From Trichinella spiralis (taxonomy: Eukaryota; Nematoda; Enoplea; Trichinellida; Trichinellidae), in contig CM012953.1 in NCBI GenBank assembly GCA_000181795.3, positions 12,670,218 to 12,734,217 of the forward strand: a stretch of 64,000 nucleotides of DNA. The letters are read 5' to 3'. Position numbers and translations under genes: made by a program. Positions 51,201 through 64,000 of this stretch are shown here, in pieces; positions within the stretch are counted from its first letter, which is position 1, and every line of letters begins with the position of its first letter. The notes beneath the pieces were generated by a model. The model was given only the letters and a program-made list of their open reading frames with translations. It was not told where the DNA came from and made no database searches.

Positions 51201-54125
51201 TGCGACGCATCTTGATTTTCACTTTCCACCTCTACCGTATCTTTGAGACGGGGCAAATCACGCACGTGAACAACCGATTCCTTGCTAGTGCCGGTGTAAA
51301 CTTTTGAAGTTCCAACGACACTGCGGATGATCTCGTCCAATTTAATACTGTTCACCAAACGGTGACGGCTGTTTTCACTTTCTGCAATGCGCAATTGATT
51401 TGCCGTACAAATCGACATGCTGCTGCTGTTGCTGCGCTCCAGAGCATTCTCAAAACCAGACGTAATGACAGTTTTATTTGGAAGCACCTGAATCGAAACA
51501 AACATTTACGTGGTGTACGTGCAATAATAAAATATGCATTGCATGCGCAACTTACCTTCGATGGATTTCCTGGACTGATTGGCATTTTTCTGCTCACGGC
51601 AAACTGCACAAAGCAAGCGTCGCTACAAAACACTACTTCGTCCGAATCCTGAAAATTTCAAGCGACGACATTCATCAGAATTGGATTAAACTTCAAACTA
51701 AATTGAAATAATTTTACATCATTTTTAGGTGTAAATCCCAATTCTGCCAAATTCTTTTTCACCATTGCCTGTTGCAGTGCCGTTGCGCAGTAGCAACAAA
51801 ATCGACGTTGCGTTTCCGCATATTCTCTCGACAGCACTGAACCAAAGAAAGAAAAATGTATTATTTTTAATACAAAGACAAAAATATAAAGAAATATATA
51901 ATACGAACCTCTATCGGGAGTGTGAGGTGGAGTGTCGATTTGTAAATCGAATAATTCTGGAACGTCCACGTTAAGCAGGCAAGCCAGATTTCGAAGAACG
52001 TTGCTGACGTTCGAAGCAGCAGCAGAGTCCAATGTCAACGTGACGACACGCGACTGCTGAGACTGCACATATTCATTAATCTGATTTGAAAATACATTTT
52101 CTTTTAAATTCAAAAATTAATTAATCACAATTTATTTACAGTTTTGTTCAGCGCGCCTGCTGGTGGATCACCGGGAACAGCACGTACTGGAACCGGTGCA
52201 ACTAGACGAAAATTTGGAGACAACCGCCCGTCGGCAGACATTTCAGGCTTCAAATATGGATAACACGGTAAATTTTCCTCATCTCCACTTCCATCACTGT
52301 ATATCAATTCATCAGGACTGTTAGATGATCTGAAATAAAATAAATCAAAAAATACTGATAGAAAAAAATATGCACATAATATATATATATATATTTTTTT
52401 TATGGACCTGTTTTCAAAAAGGAAATCATTTTCCACTTTCACGTTGGAAAATGACTTTTCAATTTGGCCTCTTGTGGACGACTCTGCCATTCTGACCAAA
52501 GAATTATTTCTAGCACCATCGCCACCGCAGGAACGACGATAATAATCTTCGGCAAATGACAATGTCACTTTTCCCAACGTTCCTTCCACTAAGCCCTTAC
52601 CTGTTTCGTGAGAGAAGACAAAATAATACACTTATTAAAAATTATACTGTCAAAAAGAAACAAATTATCATTATCTTACAATCAGTCAAAGGTGTGACTC
52701 CGTAAAAATGAGTTATGGCCGTATCGAATCTGGATTCAGGTTCCACTATGGTCAGTGGTGGCAACTGCTGCAAATAATAAAACCACTGATGATCGGTAAG
52801 TTCACCCATTTCATCCACTGCATCCTCGTTGCCGCAGAAAGATTTCGCCTTGTTCGATCGTCGACTACGCTTGCGCGACAATTGCCCTTTTCCCTGAAAC
52901 AAAATTCCATAACCATTTATTTCAATTATAAAACTGTCCGTCTCTGCTGCTGCATGCACCACGTTGGTCAAAATTTCACGAACCCCAGAAGAAATGTGTG
53001 GAAACTTTTACCGAAATTTCAAAAATACTATATCATAAATATATTTACACAATTAGAAAAAATGCTAAATATTAAACAAAATAAGTAGTATTTTTGAAAT
53101 GTTATTTTCTTTTTTTACCTTCCTCCGCGATCCGTCAAAGTCATAGCACTGATCGGTGGGATAAATTTTCGAAAACATGTGCAAAACTGCTTCAGTAGCT
53201 TCTAAAAATGATGACGTTTTAAAAAACAACATCCCTGTGTATTTATAAAAAAAATACATGAGCTTTTCTGAGAAATGAATCTTAAAAAAATCAAACACAC
53301 ATCACTCCAAACCTACATACAACAACAATTAGACTGAGAGTTTTAAAAGACCTATTCTGCTTTTCAAACACTGAATAACAATAATAAATAATGCTTACCG
53401 CCGTATTCGTCGTCAGAAACCCTATCGAGCAGATCTTTCACCGTAGCGACAACCTCTGATCCATAACAACGAGACATAGAGCACAAATTTAAACATTTGG
53501 TCCGTGATAAAATTGTCTCGTCGTCGGGAATCCCATCGTAAGCTGAAAAAAACACTGCATCAAATTGAGATATGAAAATATACACATCGTGCAATTTTTA
53601 AAAGCAACCTATCGTGGTTGCATGCACGGCTTTTTCATTATTTTAGCACTGCAATAATTGGAATTGCAAAAATTTTGTCTCACTACTACTGTCTCTCTCG
53701 AACGAATAAAAAGTTAGTTCTTTTTCTTTTTTTTAGATATGAAAAGAAAAAACAAATTCACACTCTGCTCACGTTGCGCAGGTCAGTATCAATCAAACAA
53801 TCTACTGCTGTCATTGTCGTTTTCTTCAAACCTGCTCGTCAATAAATTTTTTTTGTAAAACATACACAAAGCAGCTTCATTCAGTAGAATATGAAAAAAA
53901 TGCAATAACGCACAGAATGAATGAACATGCAAAAATTTTTAGTCAATAAGAAGAATGAACATCATCATCCGTCATCGGTGAAAAATGAAATTCATAAATA
54001 CTACTATTACAATGGTTATTTTGAATTGATGCTGTATGCAAATGAGAGAAAAATGAAAAATGCACGCTGCTAAAGGAGAGGAAAAAAAACGGTCGAATGT
54101 TAAACATCACACACAGACACACACA

Positions 54126-54159
<34 letters not shown>

Positions 54160-57100
54160 GCAAAAATTCATCTGCTAGTCTGGTTGGAAATCAAAAGTCA
54201 ACCGGGAGCAAGTGGGCAGGGGTCAGTACGCTAATTATTTTTACCTTTACAACAAGTGAGAATTTGTTCTTTAATTTCTGATTTCTTCCTGCGAATCCTT
54301 TTTCGCTTTTTCACTTCTAAATAGCCAAAAGAAAAAAAAAGAATATACCACACACACACACACATCTTTGCCGTTTCTATTATAAAAGAAGTCGCTTTTT
54401 GTTCAAAGACAACAACATCTGATTGACTGCACGTCCGATTGTGTGCTAAGCATCACACACATGTGCAACAAATTTAAAACAACAAAAAAAGAACAATAAA
54501 TGTGATCGTGTGAGGAAACGATCGAACTCTGAACCAATGGTAAAAGTCGAACTTCTGCCGATGCATACACAACAACAATTTGCAAAAAACATAAGATCAA
54601 CTGAAACCTCTCTACACATATAATATGCATAAATATATCTCAGTTTTTGTTAGGAAAACATCTCTTTCTTTCTTTCTTTTTTTGTTTTTTGGTTTCATTT
54701 AAGTGAACAAAAAGAACAAATAAAAAAATTACAAAACAATTTCCCCTACCTTGCTGCTGCTGCTGATGATGATGATACGGTGGCGGTGGTGCCTGTGCCG
54801 GTGGTGGCTGTACTGGTAGTGATGGTGGTGGTGGAGGTGGTGCAGCTGCTCCAACGGCAACGTCACCTAATGGGTGGGGCGCAAAACGACGACCCGGCAT
54901 CGAGTAATGAATCATACCTTCGTTCACGTAGGCGGCTGCGTATTCTGGCGGTAGTGGTGGATCCGGCAGTGGCGGCGGCGGTGCCAGACCCGGCGCCACG
55001 GCTACGGTCGAATCCAACGGTACTCTCACCGGCACCATTCGCTGATAATAAGGCGGCGCAGTGATGTTCATCATCGTCGGCTTCATCATCTCTGTTCCAA
55101 CTGCCGACGGTGACGGTTCCGGTGCAACGGTCTGTCCGGCCCCAAGCCCGCTGGCGCCGTTCATCGCCATAACGCCAAAATTGGCCGCCGTTAAAGCCGA
55201 TTGCGGATGCAGATTCGGATGTTGCTGTTCATAGTGTCGTTGCTGTTGTTGCGGATAGTGTGGTGGTGGTTGTTGTTGTTGTTGTTGTTGCTGCTGCTGC
55301 GGCAGATGCTGGTGATGGTCGACAAGCATCGGTTGGACGAAATTGAAATGCCGCTGCTGACCAGCCGTCGGGGCCATGAACGCTTGTTCAGACCGAGGCG
55401 GAGCCGTGTGGCCGGGGTCGGCGGCGAAACCACAATCCATCGGCGAGACAGCCGGCTGATAAGCCGGGGACGGCACGGGCGACTGCGCGGGTGCCGGATA
55501 CGACGACGACTGGCCACTACCGCCGCCGGCGATGGACAACGCCCCGTCGACTCTTTTGTCTTGCTGCTGGTAATCTTGGACGAGCGAATTGTGGGTTTTG
55601 AGCTGCTTGCGGATCCGTTCCAACAGTTTCTGCCGTTCGCCGATCGTCTGCGTCAACGACGCCAACGCGGCCTGATCCGCTTGGGGTGGCTCGACGCCGT
55701 TCTTGCGCATCTGACGCTGCTTCGAGGCGGTGTTCTTCTTCGTTCGACGCAGCTGATTCAACTCGCTCTCCAAAGACTTCTGCTGGTGTTCCAACGAGCC
55801 GACCGTCTGCATCAGCCACTCTTCGTGCATCGTCGTCTCGACCGACTGCGCTACTTGCGCAAGTTTGTTGTCCTGCTGCTGCTTGTTGCTGTGATTTTGA
55901 CCCTGCTGATTCCGCATGCCCGTCATCAGCTCGTGGTCATCACCAACGACGGAAGTTCGTGGCAATAATTTAGCCCGAGCTGCGCAGCCGAATTGGCCCT
56001 GCTGTTGCGGCTGCTGTGGCTGCTGGTGGTGGTGGTGGTGGTGGTGGTGGTGGTCAATTCTGTTCACCTGTGACCAAGAGACCGGCGGCGAGAGCATTTC
56101 CCGCGTCGAAATTTGCGCCTGGGACGGCGACAGCACCGGCGCCGGTGCCAAAGCCGACGACAAGCTGTTGTTGCAGCAAGCCGCCATGCCGACCAACGCT
56201 TCCGCGCTCGAAGGGCAAGAAGACCTGCGACCAAGCGCGTCCAATGGCTCCGCCTTGCCGAGTCGAAACGACTCGCCACTGTTCACCATCATCCCATACT
56301 GATGATCCACAGGCTGTTTGATGACATCATTCTTTTGCACCGCAAAAGCCAAACCATCTTCTATAATTATATTTTTTAAAAAAAATTAAAAATAACAAAA
56401 CAGTTCTTACCTGGCAAAGAAAACTTCCGCTGTTGTTGATGCTGGTGCTGGGAAACAGTACTAGCGGTGCCGTCGTGATTCTGAAAAAATTCCCTCTGAG
56501 AGAAATTCATCGTAAAATTCTTCAGTTGCCGTTGCTGATCTTCTTGTGGCTGATGATTGTGGTGAATAAGGGGGGTAGGAAAATGTTGTTGATTTGGATG
56601 GTGTTGATTATGGAGCCGCTGTTGAAAAGGGAAAAAGTCCCGAATTACCGGAAAATGTGGCTTCATCGGAATGTCCGCGCGATGCGATGTTTCATCAGCA
56701 ACATTGATGTTCAAAGGCATCGGAGCGGGTGTGGCCCCGGACATGGGGTTGCTGGCGGTATCAGAGGTCGCAGCGCAGTTTACCATCGACGGTGGACTAC
56801 TGCTTTCGATCAGTTTCATCAGCTGCCCACCACTGGAGCTACTTCTCCGGACGGCAGGCGACGAAGCTAACAGACAAGGTTGCTGCTGCTGCTGTTGCTG
56901 TTGTTGCTGCCTGCGGGCTTTGCACTCTTGACGCATCAACGACCGATTCTCCCGGGCCATCTGGACGTACTGCTGCCGGTGATCTTGATTCAACGAGCGC
57001 CAAATTTTGGCAATGCACTTGGCCCGGTCCGGCCAGCAAGGGTAGCGCGTTTTCAAATCCGGTGCGTTCAAATTTGCGTACAAAACGGCCGCAATTGACG

Positions 57101-60100
57101 AACGATCTCCCAACGGCTCGTCCTGCAACCATCGGTCCAAATAATTCTTCACCTCCACAGGCGGCGACTCGCACACCCTCGGGCGGACCGCTGTCGATTC
57201 CACCATTCCACCACCGATCATATTATCATTATTAACGTTGTTGCTGTTGCTGCTATTGTTGCTGTTTGGGAAAATATTTCCTGCCATATTGCTGTAAAAA
57301 AGAAAAACAAAAAAACAATCAGTTGAACAGAAAAAATGATTGTAATTGAGAGAGGCAGAGGGAGAGAGAGAGGGAGGGGGGGGTAGAAAGCTTTCTTTCT
57401 GGAAAGCCAAAAGCACAAACACTCATAAAGAGAGGGAGAGGGAGAGAGAATAGACAGACACTTTGAAGAGAGAAAGTTTCTATCCGATTGCCAGCATCGT
57501 TGGAAAGAATCGGTGAAGATCGTCTGCACTGATAATAAATGAACAAAGCAGAAAATGTGAAAGAAAGAAAGAAAGAGTCAAGATAAACGCAAACAACTGG
57601 CTTTATTACCTTGAGCATTCTTTTAAAGCTCTTACCACACGGAAAACTATAAAACACCCCTCGTTGAAGCGATTGAACCAAATGACAAATTAGTGCAAAC
57701 TATCACTGCCCCATTTAATCATCCAAATTCAAGAATAATCACATCAAACAATTGTAAAATATGATCACGTTCAACAGTTGTTGTTGCTTGAAGCAGTCTA
57801 GTAAAGCTAAAAATCAATCAAAGGATATTTCAAATTATTGCACCATTCGATTCTCTGAGTAAATAAATAGCACTGCTATTTTTTTTCTTTTGATTAATAC
57901 GTGAAATTCAAAATTTGTTAAGCAATATTTTCATAAATTTCATATGAATAATTATTAAAAAAAAAGAATTTGAAAACAATGTACCAACTCCTACTCCTTT
58001 CTGATTTCGCTCAAAAAACGTAAGCAATTTAGCATAACATTTTTGCCATTCCAATCATTCTTATTTCTCTTCATATGATCACTTGAAAATATAATTTTTT
58101 TTAAATTTTACAAATGATCAACATGCTCACCCTCGAAACAAAAAGAGACCCTTCCTGAAAACCGCCAGAAATTGTTTCAAGATACCAACCCCTTCCCATA
58201 CTGTCACAACCTCCCAACTGAAAATACATAAATAAATAATTTACCCAATAAGATCGGTCTGTTCATTAAAATTTTTCGGTGCCATTTGTTGACTCGCAGC
58301 AGTGCCAATCTCAACTGGAAGAGAGACAAATGGAGTCGGTGCATTGTCACCACATATTGCAGTCGAATCTTTGAGACAACGTCCGTTCGGCTGGTGCATT
58401 TCTGCTGCTGCTGCTGCTGAATTGGCCAACAACTGCGTCTCTGTCAATTCTGAGGCTCTTTTCAATTCCGCGTCAAACACATTATCCATCAACGTGTCCA
58501 TTTCAACACTATCAATGGCTGAGATATCTGTTTTAAAATTTCGAAAAAGACGATTAAAAAATTGTTCTCTTTTTTTTTCATCAACCAATTAAAATATTTT
58601 TACCAGTATTTGATACAATTGGGTCCATGTCGGCTTGCATGAGCATATCTAATAGATTGGTGAAATCGTGATTTTGCAATTCGTGGGGAAAAATCTCCTC
58701 ATTTTCGTTCATATCAATTGCTTCGTTCAAACAAACTTCCGGTAATACGTTGGCGTTGCGCAATTTGTAAACCTTCAATTGAAAAAAGAAGAATAATTAA
58801 TAAAAATCACAATAATTATAAATAAGAAATAACAACAAACTTGTGAAGAACTTTCGGCATTTTTTATCACTTCTGAATTAATCTCCGTATCCGGTGACCG
58901 TGGAATTGCAAAAGCAATGTCCTGCTCTTGAAGATCAAACGGCGACATTGGAAACGGTGCCGGACCGTTCACGTTGCCGCCGTTGGTGTAGCTGCTTTCT
59001 TCTGCTGAGATTCCAAAAAATGCTTCCTTGAAAATTATTACCCAGTAATAAATTAATTCATCCTTGGGAAACAATTTTCCAAATTCACCTGAATATAAGA
59101 CGGATAATAATCTTCCAGAACAACCTTCCGTCGATTTCTTTTCCTTCTTTTTGGTTTGTCATGACCCTCTTCGACAATACTATCCCCCGCAGCAACTGCG
59201 TTGTTATCCAACTGAGCATTACCGCCTAATGAATTTCCCGTCATTTCTGGCGAAGCAGTCGCAACACATTCTGAAAAAAAAAAGATAATACACTCATGTA
59301 ATATAATTGTCATTCCACGACAAGACAAACAAATTCATGCAGACCTTCTTGCAATTTGTCATATCTGCTGCGTGCTAATCGAGTATGAAAACCACCAATG
59401 CCAACTTTAAACAGTTTCCTATTCCGAACTCGCTTCTGTCGATCCACCGATCCGAAAGAATCTAACCCATTCTGCGATTCATAAATCGTCATATCACTAC
59501 TGGAAGAAAATTCAAAATCCAATTTTTCCGTATCTGGAGATGCTAAAACATAAATACATTAGACATCATATATGTGCATTTTTTGAACTAACCTGATACA
59601 ACTCCGTCTTGAATCATTAGCTGAGATGTTGACAATTCAGAAAAACCATCGGCAGTTGCATTTTGCAAAGATTCAAAAGAAGGTGTTGAATTGTACACTG
59701 CAGAACAAACTGGCGATGCCGCAGGTTTGGGACGCCATTGAACAGTTGACAGGCCTGATTTGGTCAACAGAACGCCTTCAATTACAAAATGCATCGCGGC
59801 TAAAACGAAAGGCAAATTTAATTAATGACTGATTCTGAAAACGATACAACTTGGTTACATTTGGAATTATAAAACGAGTCCCCACCCGACGAGCACGCGT
59901 CGCCCGGTCGACAGTATACGCAAATGAATCCTGCATCCAGTCCCTTCTTCAATATATCTTCTGCACATAAACCATTGCAATTTGCATGACTCCATCTGAA
60001 GAAAAAAAAAGCATACAAATTTGCCAATATTATCATCTTCGCTTAAATCAGAAGATGCCAAAAAAAATTTATTCACCTGTGACAAATATCGCAAAGTATG

Positions 60101-61275
60101 ATCATATCTTCTTCTTTGTATTGCAGATGACAAAAACAACACGAATAAAGACTAGCGCATTTGAAACACGCACGCAGATTCTTTATTGAATCAAGCATAC
60201 CGTTCGGAGGTGTAGCGCCACAAAACTGGCAAGTTGAACACCTTCAATAAATGAGAATAATTTATCTAAAAAATAAACTTAAAAAAATAAATACAAACCA
60301 TTTGCAACGCCAAGCGCCTTGCGGGATCGAATCTAATGGAGGATCTAAGCAATACATGTGATAAGAAACATCACATTCGTCGCAAAGTAACAAATGCTGT
60401 TCGTCGTCTCCAGTTCCGCAACCTTCACAAACGGTACAATCTAAGCATCGCCACCCTCGATGTACAATAACAGAATTCAGCTGAAACCAGAAAAAATAAG
60501 TGCTTTGATATACTGTGCGTCAATCAAAAAAGCTGAATTTCCATTCAACTTTATGCATGCAACATAATAACACACAGAACTGCAGAAACTGGACCATAAA
60601 AGAAAAAAAAACTAACACTGATATATATAATAATAATAAAATTCTATCATTAAGATTACTGGCAGTTACCGTAACATTGGCACAATATGTGTGGTAACAC
60701 TGACCACACTGAGTACAAGCAACCATATGCCCTTCTTGACCGCGACCAAAACTTCCACAAACGACGCACATATCCTTCAAAAAAGTAAAATTATAAGAAA
60801 TTCAAAAATAAAAAAAAAACAGAAAAACTTACTCGACAAAATACATAAGAATCTTTTACGGACGTGACAACTACACTATGAATATACTCATCATCCTCTT
60901 TGTGTTTGGCAACGTTCGGAGCTAAGTGATGATTCAGAATTTCCGTTATAGTCTGGACGGCGTTGCGCCGATTCTTTGCACACTTTTGAGAACGCCTTTT
61001 ATCAACTATGCTTCGGCTGGATGTCGAACCACCTTTACCTTTACTAGCACTGTTTCGCTTGAAAGTGGAAATTTTTTTCCGAGAAACATTTTCGGGCAAC
61101 GCATGGCCAGTGATCATATTTTGAGGTGGTAACGATATAGGCTCAACTGACGTGTGTGAATACGACAGGTCCTGCATTGGTTAAAGAAGAAAATCAAAAA
61201 CAAATTTCAAATCACAAATAAATTACAAAGTAAAAGACATTTTACCATCATTTCGCTTCCTAGACAAATTTTCAT
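48232..61275 (-). CDS. KMT2C/D-type histone H3K4 methyltransferase
   Basis: KMT2C/D enzymes monomethylate H3K4 at enhancers in COMPASS complexes. About 34 exons encode roughly 2,600 aa. From the N-terminus: three PHD fingers at 60774-59888 (DMCVVCGSFGRGQEGH, CEGCGTGDDEQHLLLCDECD, ILCDICHRWSHANC), matching PHD4-6 of KMT2C; GIGGFHTRLARSR (about 59400) and DYYPSYIQEAFFG (about 59100-59010); an HMG box at 57130-56930 (WPDRAKCIAKIWRSLNQDHR); a huge Gln/Pro/His-rich exon 56358-54752 with a coiled coil; an extended PHD at 50950-50295 (GRWVHVNCVLWSAEVYE); FYRN/FYRC at 50220-49426; a WDR5-binding WIN-like GSARCEP (about 49460); SET at 49330-48439 with KSNVYLARSKIQGLGLFANR and YINHSCDPNC; and post-SET CLCRAPNCRKWMN in the last exon (48324-48232). 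The PHD1-3 block of vertebrate proteins is not in the window. The start MKICLGSEMM is the best in-frame ATG but is tentative. The nematode counterpart is set-16. Confidence 0.92.
54107..54156 (+). repeat. (CA)n microsatellite inside a KMT2 intron
   Basis: About 20 CA units with a few AG interruptions at the start. A shorter CA run lies at 54350-54364. Both are in the intron between 54752 and the next exon near 53542. Confidence 0.85.
57340..57460 (+). repeat. purine-rich GA/GGGA low-complexity tract
   Basis: Repeated GAGAGAGGGAGAGG-type sequence with a run of seven G at 57376-57383. It lies in the intron between the HMG-box exon and the exon at 58588-58244. Confidence 0.7.
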
Positions 61276-64000
61276 TGCAAAACCAAAACAACAAATTGTA
61301 GTAAAGCCATACCACTCAAAAACCGAAACTTACAAAACAACAAATACCAAACCTGCAAATAAATATCACCTTAAACAATATGCTTTGAACGGTCTATCGA
61401 AAAATTAGCTTTGAAAAGGTTTAGAAACAAAATCATTCGTCATCTACCGAATAAGCAAATATTCTCTTGCCGTATCAATTTAGCAAGTAAATCCAACTGC
61501 AGTAAACTGCAGATTTCATCGGAAAATTATAACACTTATTTATATAGAACAATCCACCAACTAAGACAAGAACGCCAAACAACATTTAAATACATTACTG
61601 TAACAAATAATTAAGAAATTATATGTCATCATTAAAAATTTAAATTATCTTAAATATGGAAAAGTAAAGATTCCTTTATTGAAAATTAAATTTTATTCTT
61701 TTTAAATCACTCAATGTAAACATACAAGCAAGTAAACTTATATAATATAACAAAGTGCATTCACACTTTTGCATTTGGTACTTTCGCACGTATCTATGCG
61801 AAATCACTATTCAACGCTTCAATTCATATCGGAAGTAAACTATTAAGCAGAAAAATAAAATAATTTAAGCTTTTTTTATAAACTTAAGCCAGAATACTTA
61901 AAAACAAAGCAAAATTCTGCGTCCACAGTTCGACCTAAGAATCAGTTACAGTAAACTTTTTTACAGTATACATTACAAAAGCATTTTCTTAAATTTCAAA
62001 GTTAAAAAATTTTTTAAATTACATATTAAACAAAGTAGATAACATATCCTTTAAATAAATACTGATTAAAAGTAAAGATTGTTAGCTACCTGCAAATCAA
62101 ATTTGACAAATGAAAAAGTAATTCTGATCGGTCAAAACTAACTTTGAAAATAGTACTTCCATCATCACTTAAATTATAAGGCAAAATTTATAATTAGACA
62201 AAACTATTATACTTCAGAGACTTCTTTACTGCTAAATATTTATAAATACAGCTTTAGCTGTTTACTATAAATTTTACCGAGGTACCACTTCATCATATAA
62301 ATAATATACAACTATAAGATGTGTGAATATGAAATTAAATCTTAAATAAGCTTCCTTAAATGCATAGCCCCAATATTTCATCGCTTCAGTAAAATAAATA
62401 TAACTAAAAAGCTTATAAATACAGTTTATAAAAGAATTCAATGGCTACAGAAAGTGAACTGAAATCCCAATATCGTTCAAGCGGCACAACAAATATATAT
62501 ATATATATATAATCGGAAAATTTTACAAAAAATACAATATATGCTATAAAATTGGACAACATCTCGAACTGCGTTTTGTTTTGCATTTGTCTAACTGTAA
62601 AAACTATGGCAAAAAGACTGACTGCATTTCTTTACATTCGTATTGATTTCCTCAAGAACGTCACGGCAATGGATATGCACGTCAACGTCATCACTAATGA
62701 CAACAACATATGGGCTAGAATTCCCAGGAAAAGCCCCCTCTGGTGGCAAGTTTGCTTACCGCATAAACACAAAGTACTGAGGCAGTAATACTCTCCTTAA
62801 TTTGATAGTTATATGTATTTACTTTGAAAACAAACATTTTATAAATGTTATGGAATAGTCGCAAAAGATCATTTAAGCATTCTTAATTATCTCACAATTA
62901 AAAAATCTTAAAATCACCAAACATTATCATAAAACTCAAAGTTATAAACTAAGTTATTACTTTTATTTATATAAATAGTGTATTTTTCATCTTACTATTT
63001 TTCAAATATTAATAATAACTTTAAAAAATTTTGAAGTAGCTTCACAAAAAAATACTTGCATGTGCACTTAAAAACGACGTTTTTCTGAATACATAGGTTT
63101 TAAGAAAAAAAGTATTCTGAAAACCAACTTTAGAAAAATGTGCAAATGAATTCACACAAGTAAAAAATTAAAAGCATTAATTTCAAACTGAAAAAAAAGT
63201 TTTTTTATACAGTTTGAATAAAATAATGCCATTATGAAAACAAATATAACGAACAACAGCCTAACTGTCCATAATCCATTTCAATGAACAACACTTCTGA
63301 ATAAAGAATAACATCATAAATGAGCTGTATATTTAAATAATAGTGTCAGTTAAACTCATAATATTATCAACTGTAATAAACTTTTGCAAGATATTAAACT
63401 GCATTCGATAAGAATTGGAAATGGAAGGTGTTTTACCGGATTTTTCATTAACTTCTAATAAACTAATCCAACGAATTGATAATTTGAAGTGAACCTCTAC
63501 AAAAAACCAAAGCATAAAATAAATGATTTATCCATGTCATTCTTTTCAGCTAATAACTTGAGCAAAAATGGTGCGCGTAGTTATCCCTTTGTTGTTTCTT
63601 TACTGTCCCACAGTTAGTTGCAAAATTCGAAGAGAGACTTTCAAACGGAATTTATATTGATGAATTGATTAAAATTCCAACATACCTTTCTAGATTAGTA
63701 ATAAATCGAAGTTATGTAATAATCACATGCCAAACTTAATTTATACACATTTTTAGCAGACATAGGGTAAATAAACGAAAGATACAGTATGAGATCAAGT
63801 TTGAATTGACAAGAAGGTATAAATATATAAATTTTTATTATTTGGTTTTGTGATTTCGTTAAAATGCGTTAAAGTAAAAATATAAAAAAAGTTCTAGTAT
63901 TATGAAGTATATTAAATTTATATTTTATTTAAATTTATTGCATTTTAATAAATATATATAACTTAATTAATTACTTGGCTAGTGATACTTATCTGCGTTG
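61276..64000. other. upstream of KMT2, no gene recognised
   Basis: Very AT-rich with a TA microsatellite at about 62494-62510. A slightly less AT-rich stretch at 62552-62788 opens a 78-codon frame, but no family or splice context supports it. Missing N-terminal exons of the KMT2 gene, if any exist, would lie here or beyond; I saw none. Confidence 0.45.

Noticed and set aside
55201-55968. 255-codon plus-strand frame opposite the KMT2 Gln-rich exon
   Set aside because: Leu-rich translation of reverse-complement CAG/CAA repeats; the minus-strand exon is supported by splice sites and the KMT2 domain order.
62552-62788. 78-codon frame upstream of KMT2 as a missing N-terminal exon
   Set aside because: It is on the opposite strand to KMT2, shows no PHD or other domain, and lacks supporting splice sites.

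Overview
The window is AT-rich eukaryotic (animal) nuclear DNA with intron-rich genes. Introns are mostly 50-400 bases with GT-AG borders. The encoded set is metazoan (cullin-1, collagen glycosyltransferase, STK16-type kinase, LYAR, C9orf72, SREBP, KMT2C/D). Compact short introns, low GC and diverged but complete conserved genes fit a nematode, perhaps of the Enoplea/Dorylaimia side where C9orf72, STK16 and LTR elements of several superfamilies are retained. This placement is inference; nothing here names the species.

Layout: 1-3 kb is a transposon graveyard (a hAT transposase remnant with its 3' terminal repeat, then the 5' end of a BEL/Pao retroelement with LTR, tRNA primer-binding site and gag start). 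5.5-6.4 kb (-) is a single-exon orphan multi-pass membrane protein. 9.3-14.0 kb (+) is an 18-exon cullin-1 gene. 15.2-17.7 kb (+) is a two-exon GT25 procollagen galactosyltransferase, unusually GC-rich. 19.1-20.6 kb (+) is an STK16-like kinase. 21.1-22.0 kb (-) is a LYAR-type nucleolar zinc-finger protein. 24.3-25.6 kb (-) is a two-exon protein with a ZSWIM3/FAR1-like N-terminal domain. From 26 to 38 kb there is a gene-poor island with two pogo/Tigger remnants, a 4.3-kb Ty1/copia element with both LTRs, a rearranged Ty3/gypsy fragment with head-on LTRs, and several dispersed non-coding repeats. 38.6-41.5 kb (+) is a 10-exon C9orf72 homologue. 43.5-47.3 kb (-) is a 15-exon SREBP. 48.2-61.3 kb (-) is a roughly 34-exon KMT2C/D-type histone H3K4 methyltransferase. 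61.3-64 kb holds no recognised gene.

The genes are independent housekeeping or regulatory genes and do not form an operon-like pathway: ubiquitin ligase scaffold (CUL1), ER collagen glycosylation (GT25), membrane-trafficking kinase (STK16), ribosome biogenesis (LYAR), endolysosome/autophagy GTPase regulation (C9orf72), lipid transcription control (SREBP) and enhancer H3K4 monomethylation (KMT2C/D). I found no clear novel multi-gene system. The most interesting items are the C9orf72 homologue, the undescribed short-repeat families (called A, B and C here), the head-on LTR structure at 37.3-38.1 kb, the long tRNA mimic in the BEL/Pao primer site, and the compositionally odd GT25 gene. Exon borders were worked out by hand from frame continuity, splice motifs and remembered family alignments, so single-base errors are possible, above all in the KMT2 gene. 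Most non-coding intervals longer than about 300 bases are listed explicitly.
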